DNA from: Streptomyces sp. WMMC500
Lineage (GTDB): Bacteria; Actinomycetota; Actinomycetes; Streptomycetales; Streptomycetaceae
Reading direction: 5' to 3'
NCBI RefSeq assembly: GCF_027497195.1
Contig: NZ_CP114905.1
Span: 3,024,001 to 3,088,000, forward strand
DNA length: 64,000 nucleotides
How positions within the stretch are numbered: the stretch's first letter is position 1; each line of letters opens with the position of its first letter. The translations under genes and the position numbers were made by a program. Shown here in pieces: positions 1 to 8,061 of the stretch. The notes beneath the pieces are model-generated. The model searched no databases. It was given only the letters and a program-made list of their open reading frames with translations, and was not told the origin of the DNA.

Positions 1-378
1 CCGGAGCGGCAGCAGTTCGCGCGCCAGGCGTTCCGGGCGGCGGGGTTCGCCGCGAACCGGGCGCGGATCATCGTGGGCCGGGCGCTGGACGTGCTGCCGC
101 GGCTGGCGGACGGTTCGTACGACATGGTCTTCTGCGACGGCGACCCGCTGGAGTGCCTGGAGTACCTGGGCGAATCGTTGCGCCTGCTGCGCCCGGGCGG
201 CGTGGTGTGCTTCGAGGGCGTCTTCGCGGACGGGCGCACGGTGGACTCGGCGGCCCAGCCGGACGAGGTGCAGAAGCTGCGCGAGCTGCTGCGCGCGGTG
301 AAGGAGAGCCGGGAGCTGATGCCCGCGCTGCTGCCGGTGGGGGACGGGCTGCTGTGCGCCGTCAAGCGCGAGGCGTGA
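1..378 (+). CDS. O-methyltransferase, 3' part
   Basis: The frame is open from the first base, so the start lies outside the window; 125 residues and the TGA stop are visible. The sequence reads as the second half of a class I SAM-dependent methyltransferase: a strand ending in the acidic motif VFCDGDP, then a helix, then LLRPGGVVCFEGVF, the usual loop before strand 5. This pattern fits the family 3 O-methyltransferases (YrrM/CCoAOMT type), soluble enzymes that methylate small hydroxylated substrates. The SAM-binding glycine loop and therefore the substrate class cannot be seen. It converges on the DUF3117 gene across a shared hairpin terminator. The family call is good; the substrate is unknown. 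Confidence 0.75.
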   Translation, partial: PERQQFARQAFRAAGFAANRARIIVGRALDVLPRLADGSYDMVFCDGDPLECLEYLGESLRLLRPGGVVCFEGVFADGRTVDSAAQPDEVQKLRELLRAVKESRELMPALLPVGDGLLCAVKREA

Positions 379-497
379 CGGACATCACGGGCTTCTCAGA
401 TGTCACGGGCGTCACGCACCTGACGGACGCGCCGGGCGGGTGCCGGACGACACCGTTCCTGCCGGTGGCCGGGCGCGATCCGGGCCCCGAGACGATC

Positions 498-525
498 CGC
501 CCCGGCCACCGCGGCGGCCGGGGCG
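498..525. terminator. Bidirectional hairpin terminator
   Basis: CGCCCCGGCC at 498-507 is followed, after an 8-base loop, by its exact complement GGCCGGGGCG at 516-525. It lies between two convergent genes, as expected for a shared terminator. There is no T-run, which is usual in Streptomyces. Confidence 0.6.
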
Positions 526-555
526 CATACAGGGTTCTTCCGGACCTCGGTCCGA

Positions 556-723
556 CTAGCTGACGACCTTCTTCAGGGCGTCGCCGAGCGCGTCGGCTTC
601 ATCGGGGGTCAGCTCGACGACGAGCCGCCCGCCGCCTTCGAGCGGAACGCGCATGACGATGCCCCGCCCCTCCTTGGTCACCTCGAGCGGGCCGTCGCCC
701 GTCCGCGGCTTCATGGCCGCCAT
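556..723 (-). CDS. DUF3117 small conserved protein
   Basis: This is a 55-residue protein of a family conserved across actinobacteria; M. tuberculosis Rv1211 is a member. It starts MAAMKPRTGDGPLEVTKEGR and ends in a helix rich in Asp, Glu and Lys, with no membrane segment or signal. The ATG at 723 was chosen over an upstream start because GGAAGGGG sits at the right distance before it. No biochemical role is established. Its place near tag, a DivIVA-domain protein and folP2 matches the Rv1207-Rv1211 neighbourhood. A possible promoter (GACCAA at 847-852 and ATTATC at 822-827, read on the minus strand as TTGGTC and GATAAT, 19-bp spacer) lies upstream. Confidence 0.85.
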   Translation of the reverse strand: MAAMKPRTGDGPLEVTKEGRGIVMRVPLEGGGRLVVELTPDEADALGDALKKVVS

Positions 724-1064
724 GCTCGTTCCCCTTCCTGAAACCAGCTCTTCGTTGAGAAGCATCGACGGCCCGTGGACAGGCTCGTCGCCACCGGCAT
801 CGAACACAGTGCTTCTCGCCCATTATCCCGCATTGCCGGTCCTCATGACCAACATCGGTCCGCATCCTCTCGACGACGTGCGACCGCAAAACCTCCCAAT
901 TCCCGCCAGAGGGATGCGATACTGCGCCCTTCCCGGCCGAGGCGCGCCGCGTTTCCATTTGACGCACGTCACATGTCGCGGAACGGTGATCTCCGCCATG
1001 CTGACGGCACCGGACGAGACGCGGCTCAGCCCCGGTGACCCCGGGGCGTAGCGAAGGGAAGAAC
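724..1064. other. Divergent intergenic region with palindrome
   Basis: This 341-bp region separates the divergent DUF3117 and enoyl-CoA hydratase genes and has no coding signal. A perfect palindrome, TGACG-CA-CGTCA at 960-971, overlaps a possible plus-strand -35 box TTGACG (959-964); 17 bp later comes AACGGT (982-987). This could be an operator-promoter for the hydratase gene. The regulator is unknown. Confidence 0.4.
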
Positions 1065-1868
1065 ATGGCGGACACCGTGCTGTACGAGGTCGCCGACGGG
1101 CTTGCGACCGTCACCCTCAACCGCCCGGACGCGATGAACGCCCTCGACACCGAGACCAAGAACGCCCTGCGCGACACCTTGCGCGGGGCGGCGGAGGACG
1201 ACGCCGTACGGGCCGTGCTGCTCACCGGCGCGGGGCGGGCGTTCTGCGTGGGGCAGGACCTCAAGGAGCACATCGGCACCCTCGCGGCGGCCCGGGCCGC
1301 GCAGCGTACGGACCACGCGATGGACACCGTCGCCGAGCACTACAACCCCATCGCCGCCACCCTCGCCGGGATGCCGAAGCCGGTGGTCGCGGGCGTGAAC
1401 GGGGTCGCCGCGGGGGCCGGCGCGGGCTTCGCGTTCGCCGCGGACTACCGGGTGGTGGCCGACAGCGCCTCGTTCAACACCTCCTTCGCGGCCGTCGCGC
1501 TGACCGCGGACTCCGGCGTCTCCTGGACCCTCCCACGCCTCGTCGGCCACGGCCGCGCCGCCGACCTGATGCTCTTCCCGCGCCGGATCGGGGCGGACGA
1601 GGCGCTGGCGCTGGGCATCGCGAACGTCGTCGTGCCGGCGGCGGACCTGGCCGCCGAGGCGGCGGCGGTGGCCCGCAGGCTCGCGGCGGGGCCGACGGGG
1701 GCGTACGCGGCGATCAAGGAGTCGCTGGCGTACGGGGCGGGGCACGGGCTCGCGGAGACGCTGGCCAAGGAGGCGGAGCTGCAGTCCCGGGCGGGCGCGT
1801 CCGAGGACCACAGGATCGCGGTGGAGGCGTTCGTGGCGAAGGAGGAGCCGCGCTTCACGGGCCGCTGA
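1065..1868 (+). CDS. Enoyl-CoA hydratase/isomerase (PaaG-like)
   Basis: This 267-residue protein has the crotonase fold that binds acyl-CoA thioesters in the cytosol. The N-terminal strand motif VTLNRPDAMNALD (about 17-29), the loop RAFCVGQDL (58-66) and GVNGVAAGAGAGFAFAADYR (110-129) form the CoA site and oxyanion hole. The position equal to the second catalytic Glu of hydratases is Asp149 in TADSGVSWTLPR. An aspartate there is typical of the PaaG isomerase of phenylacetate breakdown and related isomerases rather than classical hydratases. No other paa gene is nearby, so the pathway is open. ATG 1065 was preferred over an upstream GTG because AAGGGAAG precedes it. Confidence 0.85.
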   Translation: MADTVLYEVADGLATVTLNRPDAMNALDTETKNALRDTLRGAAEDDAVRAVLLTGAGRAFCVGQDLKEHIGTLAAARAAQRTDHAMDTVAEHYNPIAATLAGMPKPVVAGVNGVAAGAGAGFAFAADYRVVADSASFNTSFAAVALTADSGVSWTLPRLVGHGRAADLMLFPRRIGADEALALGIANVVVPAADLAAEAAAVARRLAAGPTGAYAAIKESLAYGAGHGLAETLAKEAELQSRAGASEDHRIAVEAFVAKEEPRFTGR

Positions 1869-1966
1869 GCCCTCGCCGGGCGGGCCATGGCGGACCGGGC
1901 GGTGCCCTCGCCGGGCGGGCGACGGCGCGACCGGAGCGGCGCCCGCGGCTCCGGCGTCCCCGGAAG

Positions 1967-1984
1967 CGACCTGCGAGCAGGTCG
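1967..1984. terminator. Palindrome, possible terminator after hydratase gene
   Basis: CGACCTGC and its complement GCAGGTCG are separated by only two bases. It lies about 100 bp past the stop of the enoyl-CoA hydratase gene and could fold in RNA or act as a protein site. The very small loop makes termination less certain. Confidence 0.3.
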
Positions 1985-2026
1985 TGCCCGCCTCGCGCCC
2001 GGCCGCCGACGCGCGCGGGGCGCTTC

Positions 2027-2160
2027 CGCGCGTGGCAGTCCGCGAGGTGGTCGTCGACCAGGCCGCACGCCTGCATCAGCGCGTACGCCGTCGTCGGCCC
2101 GACGAACCGCACGCCGCGCCGCTTCAGCTCCTTGGCCATCGCCGTCGACTCCGGCGTGAC
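2027..2160. repeat. Duplicated 3' end of tag, distal copy
   Basis: These 134 bases are identical to 2351-2484 with no mismatch, an offset of 324 bp. Read on the minus strand they encode the last 44 or so residues of the glycosylase, including the zinc-ligand motif HLADCH. The stop codon was not copied. Identity decays sharply on both sides. Confidence 0.95.
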
Positions 2161-2346
2161 CGCCGGCACGCCCGCGCGCCTGCGCGACGGCGGGACCGGG
2201 GCGGCCCCCGCGGAAGCGACCTCCGTACGGGACGTGCGCGCGCCGCCGAGCCGACCGCGCCCCGGACAGAGGGCACGCCGTACGGATCCCACCCGGTGCC
2301 GTGCCGCGCATGGACGGCCGCGTGACCACCCCGCGCCCCGGGAGGG

Positions 2347-2928
2347 CTAGCGCGCGTGGCAGTCCGCGAGGTGGTCGTCGACCAGGCCGCACGCCTGCAT
2401 CAGCGCGTACGCCGTCGTCGGCCCGACGAACCGCACGCCGCGCCGCTTCAGCTCCTTGGCCATCGCCGTCGACTCCGGCGTGACGGCGGGTACGTCCGCG
2501 AGCGTGCGCGGCGCGGGGCGGGCGGCGGGGTCCGGCGCGTACGACCAGAGCAGGGTGTCCAGCTCGCCGGGGGCCCAGCCGGCGAGGGTCTTCGCGTTGG
2601 CGAGGGTGGCCTGCACCTTCAGCCGGTTGCGGATGATGCCGGGGTCGGCGAGCAGCCGCCGCTCGTCCCCGGGGCCGAACTCGGCGACCGCGGCGATCTC
2701 GAAGCCGGCGAAGGCGGCCCGGAAGCCCTCGCGGCGGCGCAGGATCGTCAGCCAGGACAGCCCGGACTGGAACGCCTCCAGCGACAGCCGCTCGAAGAGC
2801 GCGTCGTCGCCGTGCACGGGCCGGCCCCACTCCTCGTCGTGGTACGTGACGTAGTCCTCGGCGGACAGCCCCCACGGGCAGCGCAGCAGCCCGTCGGGCC
2901 CGGCCACGGCGCCGCCTTCGGCGCTCAC
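2347..2928 (-). CDS. tag: DNA-3-methyladenine glycosylase I
   Basis: This 193-residue enzyme of base-excision repair removes 3-methyladenine from alkylated DNA. Family hallmarks are visible: RCPWG near residue 15, YHDEEWGRP, LSLEAFQSGLSWLTIL with the conserved Glu, and the C-terminal HLADCH. Together these give the Cys-His and His-x3-Cys zinc site of the Tag/HhH family. Length is close to E. coli Tag (187). The GTG start at 2928 overlaps the stop of the DivIVA-domain gene (GTGA), so the two genes are translationally coupled, as their mycobacterial counterparts are adjacent (Rv1209-Rv1210). The last 134 coding bases are duplicated just downstream. Confidence 0.95.
   Translation of the reverse strand: MSAEGGAVAGPDGLLRCPWGLSAEDYVTYHDEEWGRPVHGDDALFERLSLEAFQSGLSWLTILRRREGFRAAFAGFEIAAVAEFGPGDERRLLADPGIIRNRLKVQATLANAKTLAGWAPGELDTLLWSYAPDPAARPAPRTLADVPAVTPESTAMAKELKRRGVRFVGPTTAYALMQACGLVDDHLADCHAR
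2351..2484. repeat. Duplicated 3' end of tag, copy inside tag
   Basis: This is the in-gene member of the 134-bp direct repeat; its partner is 2027-2160. The repeat begins two bases upstream of the tag stop codon, as read along the plus strand. It ends inside the codons for the PAVTPES segment. Confidence 0.95.
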
Positions 2929-3539
2929 GCCCGCCCGTCCCGGCCGTCGCGCGGGCCCCCGCCGCCGAGCTCGAACCCGCCCGGATCCCGGAGGCCCGGG
3001 TCCGGCCCTTCCGGCTCCGCGGCGCCGTGGCCCCGGCCGCCCGCGTCCGGGTCGAACCAGTCCGCACCACCGCTGCCCAGGCCGCCGAGGTCCCGGGTGC
3101 CCAGGTCCCGGCCGCCCAGATCCCGGCCGCCGTTGCTCCGGCCCACCGGGTCCGTGCCGCCGCCGAAACCCTGCCCCGGGTAGTCCGCCGGGGGTGGTGC
3201 GTCCCCGTACTCCTGTCCGCCCGGCCGCGCCCCGCGGTACGCCGCCGCATGCGCACCCGCCAGGGCCGCCTCCAGCTCCGCGATGCGCGCGTCCCGCTCC
3301 GCCAGCTCCGCGGCGACGCGGTCCAGCGCGTCGTCCACGTCGTCCATGCGGTACCCGCGCAGCGCGACCGGCAGCCGCAGCCCGTCGATGTCGGCGCGGC
3401 CCAGCGGGCGGCCGGGCGGCAGCGGGTCGTGGAGCCGGTCGGGCAGCGGCTCGGTGAGCTCCTCCTCGCCGTTCCCCGCCAGCACGACGGTGACCGCGGC
3501 GACGACCGCGACCATGGCGATGAGCATGAACCAGAACAC
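2925..3539 (-). CDS. Membrane-anchored DivIVA-domain protein
   Basis: This is a 204-residue protein. It opens with one membrane helix (about residues 2-20, FWFMLIAMVAVVAAVTVVL), so the rest faces the cytosol. A DivIVA-type segment follows at about 53-82: GLRLPVALRGYRMDDVDDALDR, then a short coiled coil rich in Glu and Ala. The tail is Gly/Asp-rich and disordered, with RDLGGRDLGTRDLGG repeats. It corresponds in position to Rv1209. DivIVA-type proteins recruit envelope or division machinery to curved membrane; the partner here is unknown. GTG 3539 was chosen for its GGGGAGA ribosome site. Its stop overlaps the tag start. Confidence 0.8.
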   Translation of the reverse strand: MFWFMLIAMVAVVAAVTVVLAGNGEEELTEPLPDRLHDPLPPGRPLGRADIDGLRLPVALRGYRMDDVDDALDRVAAELAERDARIAELEAALAGAHAAAYRGARPGGQEYGDAPPPADYPGQGFGGGTDPVGRSNGGRDLGGRDLGTRDLGGLGSGGADWFDPDAGGRGHGAAEPEGPDPGLRDPGGFELGGGGPRDGRDGRA

Positions 3540-3805
3540 GATGTCTCCCCGTGGACAGCCGGGCGCCGGATGGCCGCGCCCGGTACGCCGGGTGGCTGCG
3601 CCCCACCCTAGCCGGGGCCTGTGACAGTCCCCGTGGCCCGGCGCCCGGACCGCACCGGCACCGCCCCCGGCTCCGTACCGCCGCAGCACCGGCACGGCAC
3701 CGGCACCGCCGCCGCGCCGAAGCCCGCCGCCCCGCCCGCGCCGCGCGGGCTAAGGTCGCTGGAGGAGGCCGGGCCGCCGTCCCGGAGAGCGCCAGAGGAG
3801 GCAGC

Positions 3806-4666
3806 ATGCTGCGACTGGGGTCGCGCACTTTCGCCGCGTACGAGCCGGTGATCATGGCGATCGTCAACAGGACCCCGGACTCCTTCTACGACCAGGGCGC
3901 CACCTTCCGCGACGAGCCCGCGCTCGCCCGCGTCGAGCTGGCGGTCGCGGAGGGCGCGGCGATCATCGACGTCGGCGGGGTGAAGGCGGGACCCGGCGCG
4001 GAGGTGTCGGCCGCGGAGGAGGTGCGCCGCACGGCGGGCTTCATCGCCGAGGTACGCCGCCGCCACCCCGACGTCGTGATCAGCGTGGACACCTGGCGGC
4101 ACGAGGTCGCCGAGGCCGCCTGCGCGGCCGGCGCGGACCTGCTGAACGACGCCTGGGGCGGCGTCGACCCGCTGGTCGCCGAGGTCGCCGCCCGGCACGG
4201 CGCCGGGCTCGTGTGCACGCACGCGGGCGGCGTGCAGCCGCGTACCCGGCCGCACCGCATCGCGTACGACGACGTGATGGCCGACATCCTGCGGGTCACC
4301 CTGGGGCTCGCGGAGCGGGCCGTGGAGCTGGGCGTACGCCGTGACGGGATCCTGATCGACCCCGGTCACGACTTCGGCAAGAGCACCCGGCACTCGCTGG
4401 AGGCCACCCGCCGGCTCGGCGAGATGACGGCGGCGGGCTGGCCGGTGCTCGTCTCGCTGTCGAACAAGGACTTCGTCGGCGAGACGCTGGACAAGCCGGT
4501 CAAGGAGCGGCTCGTCGGCACGCTCGCCACCACCGCGGTCTCGGCGTGGCTGGGCGCCCAGGTGTACCGGGTGCACGAGGTCGCCGAGACCCGGCAGGTG
4601 CTCGACATGGTGGCCGCCATCGCGGGCCACCGCCCGCCCGCGGTCGCGCGCCGCGGGCTCGCCTAG
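3806..4666 (+). CDS. folP2: Dihydropteroate synthase homologue, FolP2 type
   Basis: This 286-residue protein has the dihydropteroate synthase TIM barrel. Visible family motifs are IMAIVNRTPDSFYDQG (about 16-31), IIDVGGVKAGPGAE, SVDTWRHEVA, LNDAWGG and LIDPGHDFGKST. The TWR, DAWGG and DPGHDFGK variants match the second actinobacterial paralogue, FolP2 (Rv1207), rather than FolP1. Mycobacterial FolP2 has been reported not to have normal synthase activity, so its role in folate synthesis should not be assumed. ATG 3806 follows GAGGAGG. A TAAGGT -10-like box lies at 3751-3756. It converges on the LOG-family gene. Confidence 0.85.
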   Translation: MLRLGSRTFAAYEPVIMAIVNRTPDSFYDQGATFRDEPALARVELAVAEGAAIIDVGGVKAGPGAEVSAAEEVRRTAGFIAEVRRRHPDVVISVDTWRHEVAEAACAAGADLLNDAWGGVDPLVAEVAARHGAGLVCTHAGGVQPRTRPHRIAYDDVMADILRVTLGLAERAVELGVRRDGILIDPGHDFGKSTRHSLEATRRLGEMTAAGWPVLVSLSNKDFVGETLDKPVKERLVGTLATTAVSAWLGAQVYRVHEVAETRQVLDMVAAIAGHRPPAVARRGLA

Positions 4667-4714
4667 CGGCCCGTACGGGACGGGGCCTTCGGGGCGGGGC
4701 GGGGTCCCGCCGCC

Positions 4715-5455
4715 CTACGGGGTCTCCTTCGTGACCAGCCCCACGGCCTCGGTCACGTCGTCCGTGATGTGGAAGAGGTCGAGGTCCCGCTCCGCGGCCT
4801 TGCCGCCGTCCACGACGGTCTTGCGCAGCCAGTCGACGAGCCCGCCCCAGTACTCGCTGCCGAAGAGGACGATCGGGAACCGCGTCACCTTCTTCGTCTG
4901 CACCAGGGTCAGCGCCTCGAACAGCTCGTCCATCGTTCCGAAGCCGCCGGGCAGGACCACGAAGCCCTGGGAGTACTTCACGAAACACGTCTTGCGCACG
5001 AAGAAGTAGCGGAAGTTCACGCCGAGGTCGACGTACCTGTTGAGCCCCTGCTCGAAGGGCAGCTCGATGCCCAGCCCGACGGACAGCCCGCCGGCCTCCA
5101 GGGCGCCCTTGTTCGCCGCCTCCATCACCCCGGGCCCGCCGCCGGTGATCACCCCGAAGCCGGCGTCCACCAGCCCCCTGCCGATCGCGACGCCCCGCGC
5201 GTACTCCTGGCTCTCCGGTGCGGTACGGGCCGAGCCGAAGACGCTGATCGCGGGCCCCACCTCGGCGAGCGCGCCGAACCCCTCGACGAACTCCGCCTGC
5301 ATCCGCAGCACCCGCCACGGGTCCTCGTGCACGTACTCCGCGGCGCGCTCCCGGGTGTCCAGCAGGTGCTGGTCCATCGTCCCGCGCTGGATGCGGCTGC
5401 GGCGGCGGAGGACGGGGCCGAGCCGCTGCTCCTCGAACTCCTCCCGGTTGGCCAC
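4715..5455 (-). CDS. LOG-family (TIGR00730) nucleotide hydrolase
   Basis: This 246-residue Rossmann-fold protein carries both signatures of the lysine-decarboxylase-like/LOG family: GGGPGVMEAANKGA and LPGGFGTMDELFEAL. Studied members cleave nucleoside 5'-monophosphates to base and ribose phosphate; plant and some bacterial enzymes release cytokinins in this way. The extended N-terminal half places it near M. tuberculosis Rv1205, which is also a neighbour of folP2. The start is GTG 5455, behind AGGAAGGGAG. Upstream, two copies of a 13-bp repeat put several GAGGAA motifs in the leader. The substrate in this organism is not shown by the sequence. Confidence 0.88.
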   Translation of the reverse strand: MANREEFEEQRLGPVLRRRSRIQRGTMDQHLLDTRERAAEYVHEDPWRVLRMQAEFVEGFGALAEVGPAISVFGSARTAPESQEYARGVAIGRGLVDAGFGVITGGGPGVMEAANKGALEAGGLSVGLGIELPFEQGLNRYVDLGVNFRYFFVRKTCFVKYSQGFVVLPGGFGTMDELFEALTLVQTKKVTRFPIVLFGSEYWGGLVDWLRKTVVDGGKAAERDLDLFHITDDVTEAVGLVTKETP

Positions 5456-5467
5456 GGGCGCGCTCCC

Positions 5468-5498
5468 TTCCTCGTGTTCCTCTGGTTCCTCGTGTTCC
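5468..5498. repeat. 13-bp direct repeat in LOG gene leader
   Basis: TTCCTCGTGTTCC occurs at 5468-5480 and 5486-5498, one repeat every 18 bp. A second pair, CCCGTACG at 5497-5504 and 5511-5518, follows. On the coding strand each unit contains GAGGAA, so the leader of the LOG gene has repeated ribosome-site-like motifs. Confidence 0.6.
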
Positions 5499-5611
5499 CG
5501 TACGGCTCTTCCCGTACGACGATCTCCGGGCCCAGGCTAGGCGAAGCCGCTCGAAGCCACGTAAACCCCGGCAGGAACCACGGCGGAACAGCCGGTGACA
5601 CGGCCCTGCGC

Positions 5612-6685
5612 TCACGCGGTGAGCCAGGCCCGCAGCCGCTCCTCGCAGTGGTGGATACGGGCCGTGTGCACGTGCTCGTCGCGCTTGTGCGCGTAGTTCG
5701 GGTCGCCGGGTCCGTAGTTCACCGCGGGGACGCCGAGCGCCGTGAACCGGGCGACGTCCGTCCAGCCGTACTTCGGCCGCGGGGTGCCGCCGACGGCGGC
5801 GGTGAACGCGGCGGCGGCGGGGTGGGCCAGGCCCGGCAGCGCGCCCGGGGAGCTGTCCTCGACGGTGATCTCCGCGACGCCGCAGCCGTCGAAGTACTCC
5901 TGTACGAAGGCGATCGCCTGCTCCTCCGAGCGGTCGGGTGCGTAACGGAAGTTGACGGTGACCTCGCAGACGTCGGGCACGACGTTGCCGGCGACGCCGC
6001 CGGAGACGCGGACGGCGTTGAGGCCCTCGCGGTACTCCAGGCCGTCGATGACGGCGTGCCGCGGTTCGTACGCCGCGAGCCGGGCCAGCGCGGGGGCGGC
6101 GGCGTGGATGGCGTTGGCGCCGAGCCAGCTCCGGGCGGAGTGGGCGCGTTCGCCCTCCGTCCGCAGGACGACGCGCAGCGTGCCCTGGCAGCCGCCCTCG
6201 ATCTCGCCGTCGGAGGGCTCCAGCAGCACGGCGAAGTCCGCCGCGAGCCAGTCGGGCCGGTTCTCGGCGAGGCGGCGCAGGCCGTTGCGGGAGGCGTCGA
6301 CCTCCTCGTTGTCGTAGAAGACGAAGGTGAGGTCGCGGTTGGGCGCGGGCACGGTCGCGGCGATGCGCAGTTGGACGGCGACGCCGGCCTTCATGTCGGA
6401 GGTGCCGCAGCCCCACAGAACGCCGTCCTCGTACGTGCCGTCGAGGCGCGAGGGCACGTTGCCGGCGATGGGCACGGTGTCGAGGTGCCCGGCGAGCACG
6501 ACGCGCTCGGCGCGGCCCAGCCTGGTCCGGGCGACGACGGCGTCGCCGTCGCGGTCGACCTCCAGGTGGCCGAGCCGCCGCAGCGCGGCCTCGACGGCGT
6601 CGGCGAGGTGCTTCTCCTCGCCGCTGACGGAGGCGGTGTCGACGAGCTGGGCGGTCAGCCGTGCGGCATCGAGCGTCAAGTCCAT
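5612..6685 (-). CDS. dapE: Succinyl-diaminopimelate desuccinylase
   Basis: This 357-residue M20 metallopeptidase-family enzyme hydrolyses N-succinyl-LL-diaminopimelate in lysine and peptidoglycan synthesis. The dinuclear zinc site is readable: LAGHLDTVP (His67, Asp69), [16 protein letters not shown] with the catalytic Glu pair, [14 protein letters not shown], and the C-terminal [10 protein letters not shown] central dimerisation insert with HSARSWLG is present. Length and motifs match the actinobacterial DapE (Rv1202) rather than ArgE. ATG 6685 is the family start, but no strong ribosome site precedes it. dapC lies 3 kb downstream. The gene diverges from the lysozyme-like gene. Confidence 0.93.
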   Translation of the reverse strand: MDLTLDAARLTAQLVDTASVSGEEKHLADAVEAALRRLGHLEVDRDGDAVVARTRLGRAERVVLAGHLDTVPIAGNVPSRLDGTYEDGVLWGCGTSDMKAGVAVQLRIAATVPAPNRDLTFVFYDNEEVDASRNGLRRLAENRPDWLAADFAVLLEPSDGEIEGGCQGTLRVVLRTEGERAHSARSWLGANAIHAAAPALARLAAYEPRHAVIDGLEYREGLNAVRVSGGVAGNVVPDVCEVTVNFRYAPDRSEEQAIAFVQEYFDGCGVAEITVEDSSPGALPGLAHPAAAAFTAAVGGTPRPKYGWTDVARFTALGVPAVNYGPGDPNYAHKRDEHVHTARIHHCEERLRAWLTA

Positions 6686-6823
6686 GCCGACGACCCTACG
6701 GCCCGGCGCCCCGGGCACCCCGGGCCTTCCGCGCAGGCCGTACGCCGGAGCCACCCCGCAGGGGCGCCGCCCGCCGCGCTCCCGGCGTCCGCGGCCGTCC
6801 GCCGCGGACGCTACCGTGGGCGC

Positions 6824-7765
6824 GTGCCCGCCGCAGACGTCCTCCGCCGCCGCCTCCTCCGCGTGTTCGTCGCGCTCGCGGTGCTCGGCGGCGTGGGCGC
6901 GTACCTGCTGGTCCACCTCAACACCGGCGGCGGGCCCGCACCGCGCTGCGAGGTACGCGGCAAGGGCGGGGACGAGCCGTACGAGCTGGATCCCGAACAG
7001 GCCGCGAACGCCGCGACGATAAGCGCCGTGGCGTCCTCCCGGCGGCTGCCGGAGCGCGCGGTGACCATCGCGCTGGCCACGGCCATGCAGGAGTCGGAGC
7101 TGCGCAACATCGCGCACGGCGACCGCGATTCGCTCGGGCTGTTCCAACAGCGCCCGTCCCAGGGCTGGGGCACGGAGGAGCAGGTCCTCGACCCGGTGTA
7201 CTCCAGCGGCAAGTTCTACGCGCACCTGGCCGAGATCCCCGGCTACTCCCGGCTGCCGCTCACCGAGGCCGCGCAGCGCGTCCAGCGCAGCGGCTTCCCG
7301 CAGGCGTACGCGAAGCACGAGCCGGCCGCCGCCCTGCTGTCCGCCGCCCTGACCGGCCGCGACGGCGGCGCCTTCACGTGTACGACGGCACAGGGCGACA
7401 CCCGCTCGGGCGACCCCGCGCTGCTGCGCGCGGCGCTGAAGCGGGAGTTCGGCGCCGGCGTGCTGCCGGAGCCGGGCCCGGACGGCTCCGGCGAGGGGGC
7501 CGGGGGCGCGAGCCGGGGCGACGGCGGGCAGGTGCTGGTGCTGCCGGTCGCCGGGGACGGCTCGGGCGGCGGGGCGGACGCGGCGGGCCACGGCTGGGAG
7601 CTGGCGCACTGGGCGGTGGCGCAGGCGCCGCGGCTGCGCGTCGCGCAGGTGTCCTTCGCGGGCCGCGAGTGGCGGGCCGAGGACTCGGCCGAGGGCTGGC
7701 GGGAGGTCGAGGGCGCGAACGCCGAGGCGGGCGCGGCGTCGGTCCGTATCGTCACCGAGCCGTAG
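6824..7765 (+). CDS. Secreted or anchored lysozyme-like protein
   Basis: This is a 313-residue protein. After a short basic start, an N-terminal membrane helix (about 14-31, [19 protein letters not shown]) would anchor it with the bulk outside. The core holds [20 protein letters not shown] followed by [11 protein letters not shown], a pattern of actinobacterial lysozyme/transglycosylase-like domains with a likely catalytic Glu in QESELRN. The last third is Gly/Ser-rich followed by a compact domain. It probably acts on peptidoglycan; activity is inferred. The GTG start sits 6 bases after a TACCGT -10-like box, so the mRNA may be leaderless. An ATA codon (ACG ATA AGC, 7018-7020) is unusual here. 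Confidence 0.72.
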   Translation: MPAADVLRRRLLRVFVALAVLGGVGAYLLVHLNTGGGPAPRCEVRGKGGDEPYELDPEQAANAATISAVASSRRLPERAVTIALATAMQESELRNIAHGDRDSLGLFQQRPSQGWGTEEQVLDPVYSSGKFYAHLAEIPGYSRLPLTEAAQRVQRSGFPQAYAKHEPAAALLSAALTGRDGGAFTCTTAQGDTRSGDPALLRAALKREFGAGVLPEPGPDGSGEGAGGASRGDGGQVLVLPVAGDGSGGGADAAGHGWELAHWAVAQAPRLRVAQVSFAGREWRAEDSAEGWREVEGANAEAGAASVRIVTEP

Positions 7766-7914
7766 CGCCCGCCGCCCCGTACGGGCGAACCCGGTCAACG
7801 CAAAGTGACGGCCGGACCCCTCTCCCCCGGATTTCCCGCTCCTTCCCACGATCCGGCACATCCCCGGTGAGCGCGGGTCCCCGGCCCTCCGGACACCGCT
7901 CCGACCGACCTGCT

Positions 7915-7943
7915 TTGCCCGGTTTTCTGGCGAAGCAGATTAT
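7915..7943 (+). promoter_or_regulatory. Probable vegetative-type promoter
   Basis: TTGCCC (7915-7920) and GATTAT (7938-7943) are separated by exactly 17 bp, close to the HrdB-type consensus. It lies in the 296-bp gap before the small secreted protein gene and predicts a leader of about 110 bases. Nothing else in 7766-8061 looks coding. Confidence 0.5.
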
Positions 7944-8061
7944 GCGACGCATTACCAACTCTTTACGCGGGACGGCCGCAACCTTCCGGCGCCTCACGCG
8001 GTAGTCACAGCGTCCGCACAGCGGGCATGCCCATTCAGTAACCCTCCGTCAAAGGAGCACC

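Larger units (their letters stand above)
1869..2346. other. Rearranged region with partial tag copy
   Basis: This 478-bp stretch has no intact gene. It holds a 134-bp exact copy of the 3' end of tag (2027-2160), a 17-bp direct repeat (GCCCTCGCCGGGCGGGC at 1869-1885 and 1904-1920), and an 18-bp palindrome at 1967-1984. On the minus strand, a frame ending near 1855 runs through the tag copy, but its flanks do not resemble tag. It reads as a duplication scar rather than a gene. Confidence 0.6.

Noticed and set aside
1855..2292. A minus-strand frame containing a tag-like C-terminus
   Set aside because: The likeness comes only from the 134-bp duplicated block. Its flanks do not resemble a glycosylase and no ribosome site is seen.
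1445..3256. A long minus-strand open frame across the hydratase and tag genes
   Set aside because: Its translation is Arg/Ala/Pro-rich without domains and overlaps well-supported genes in other frames.
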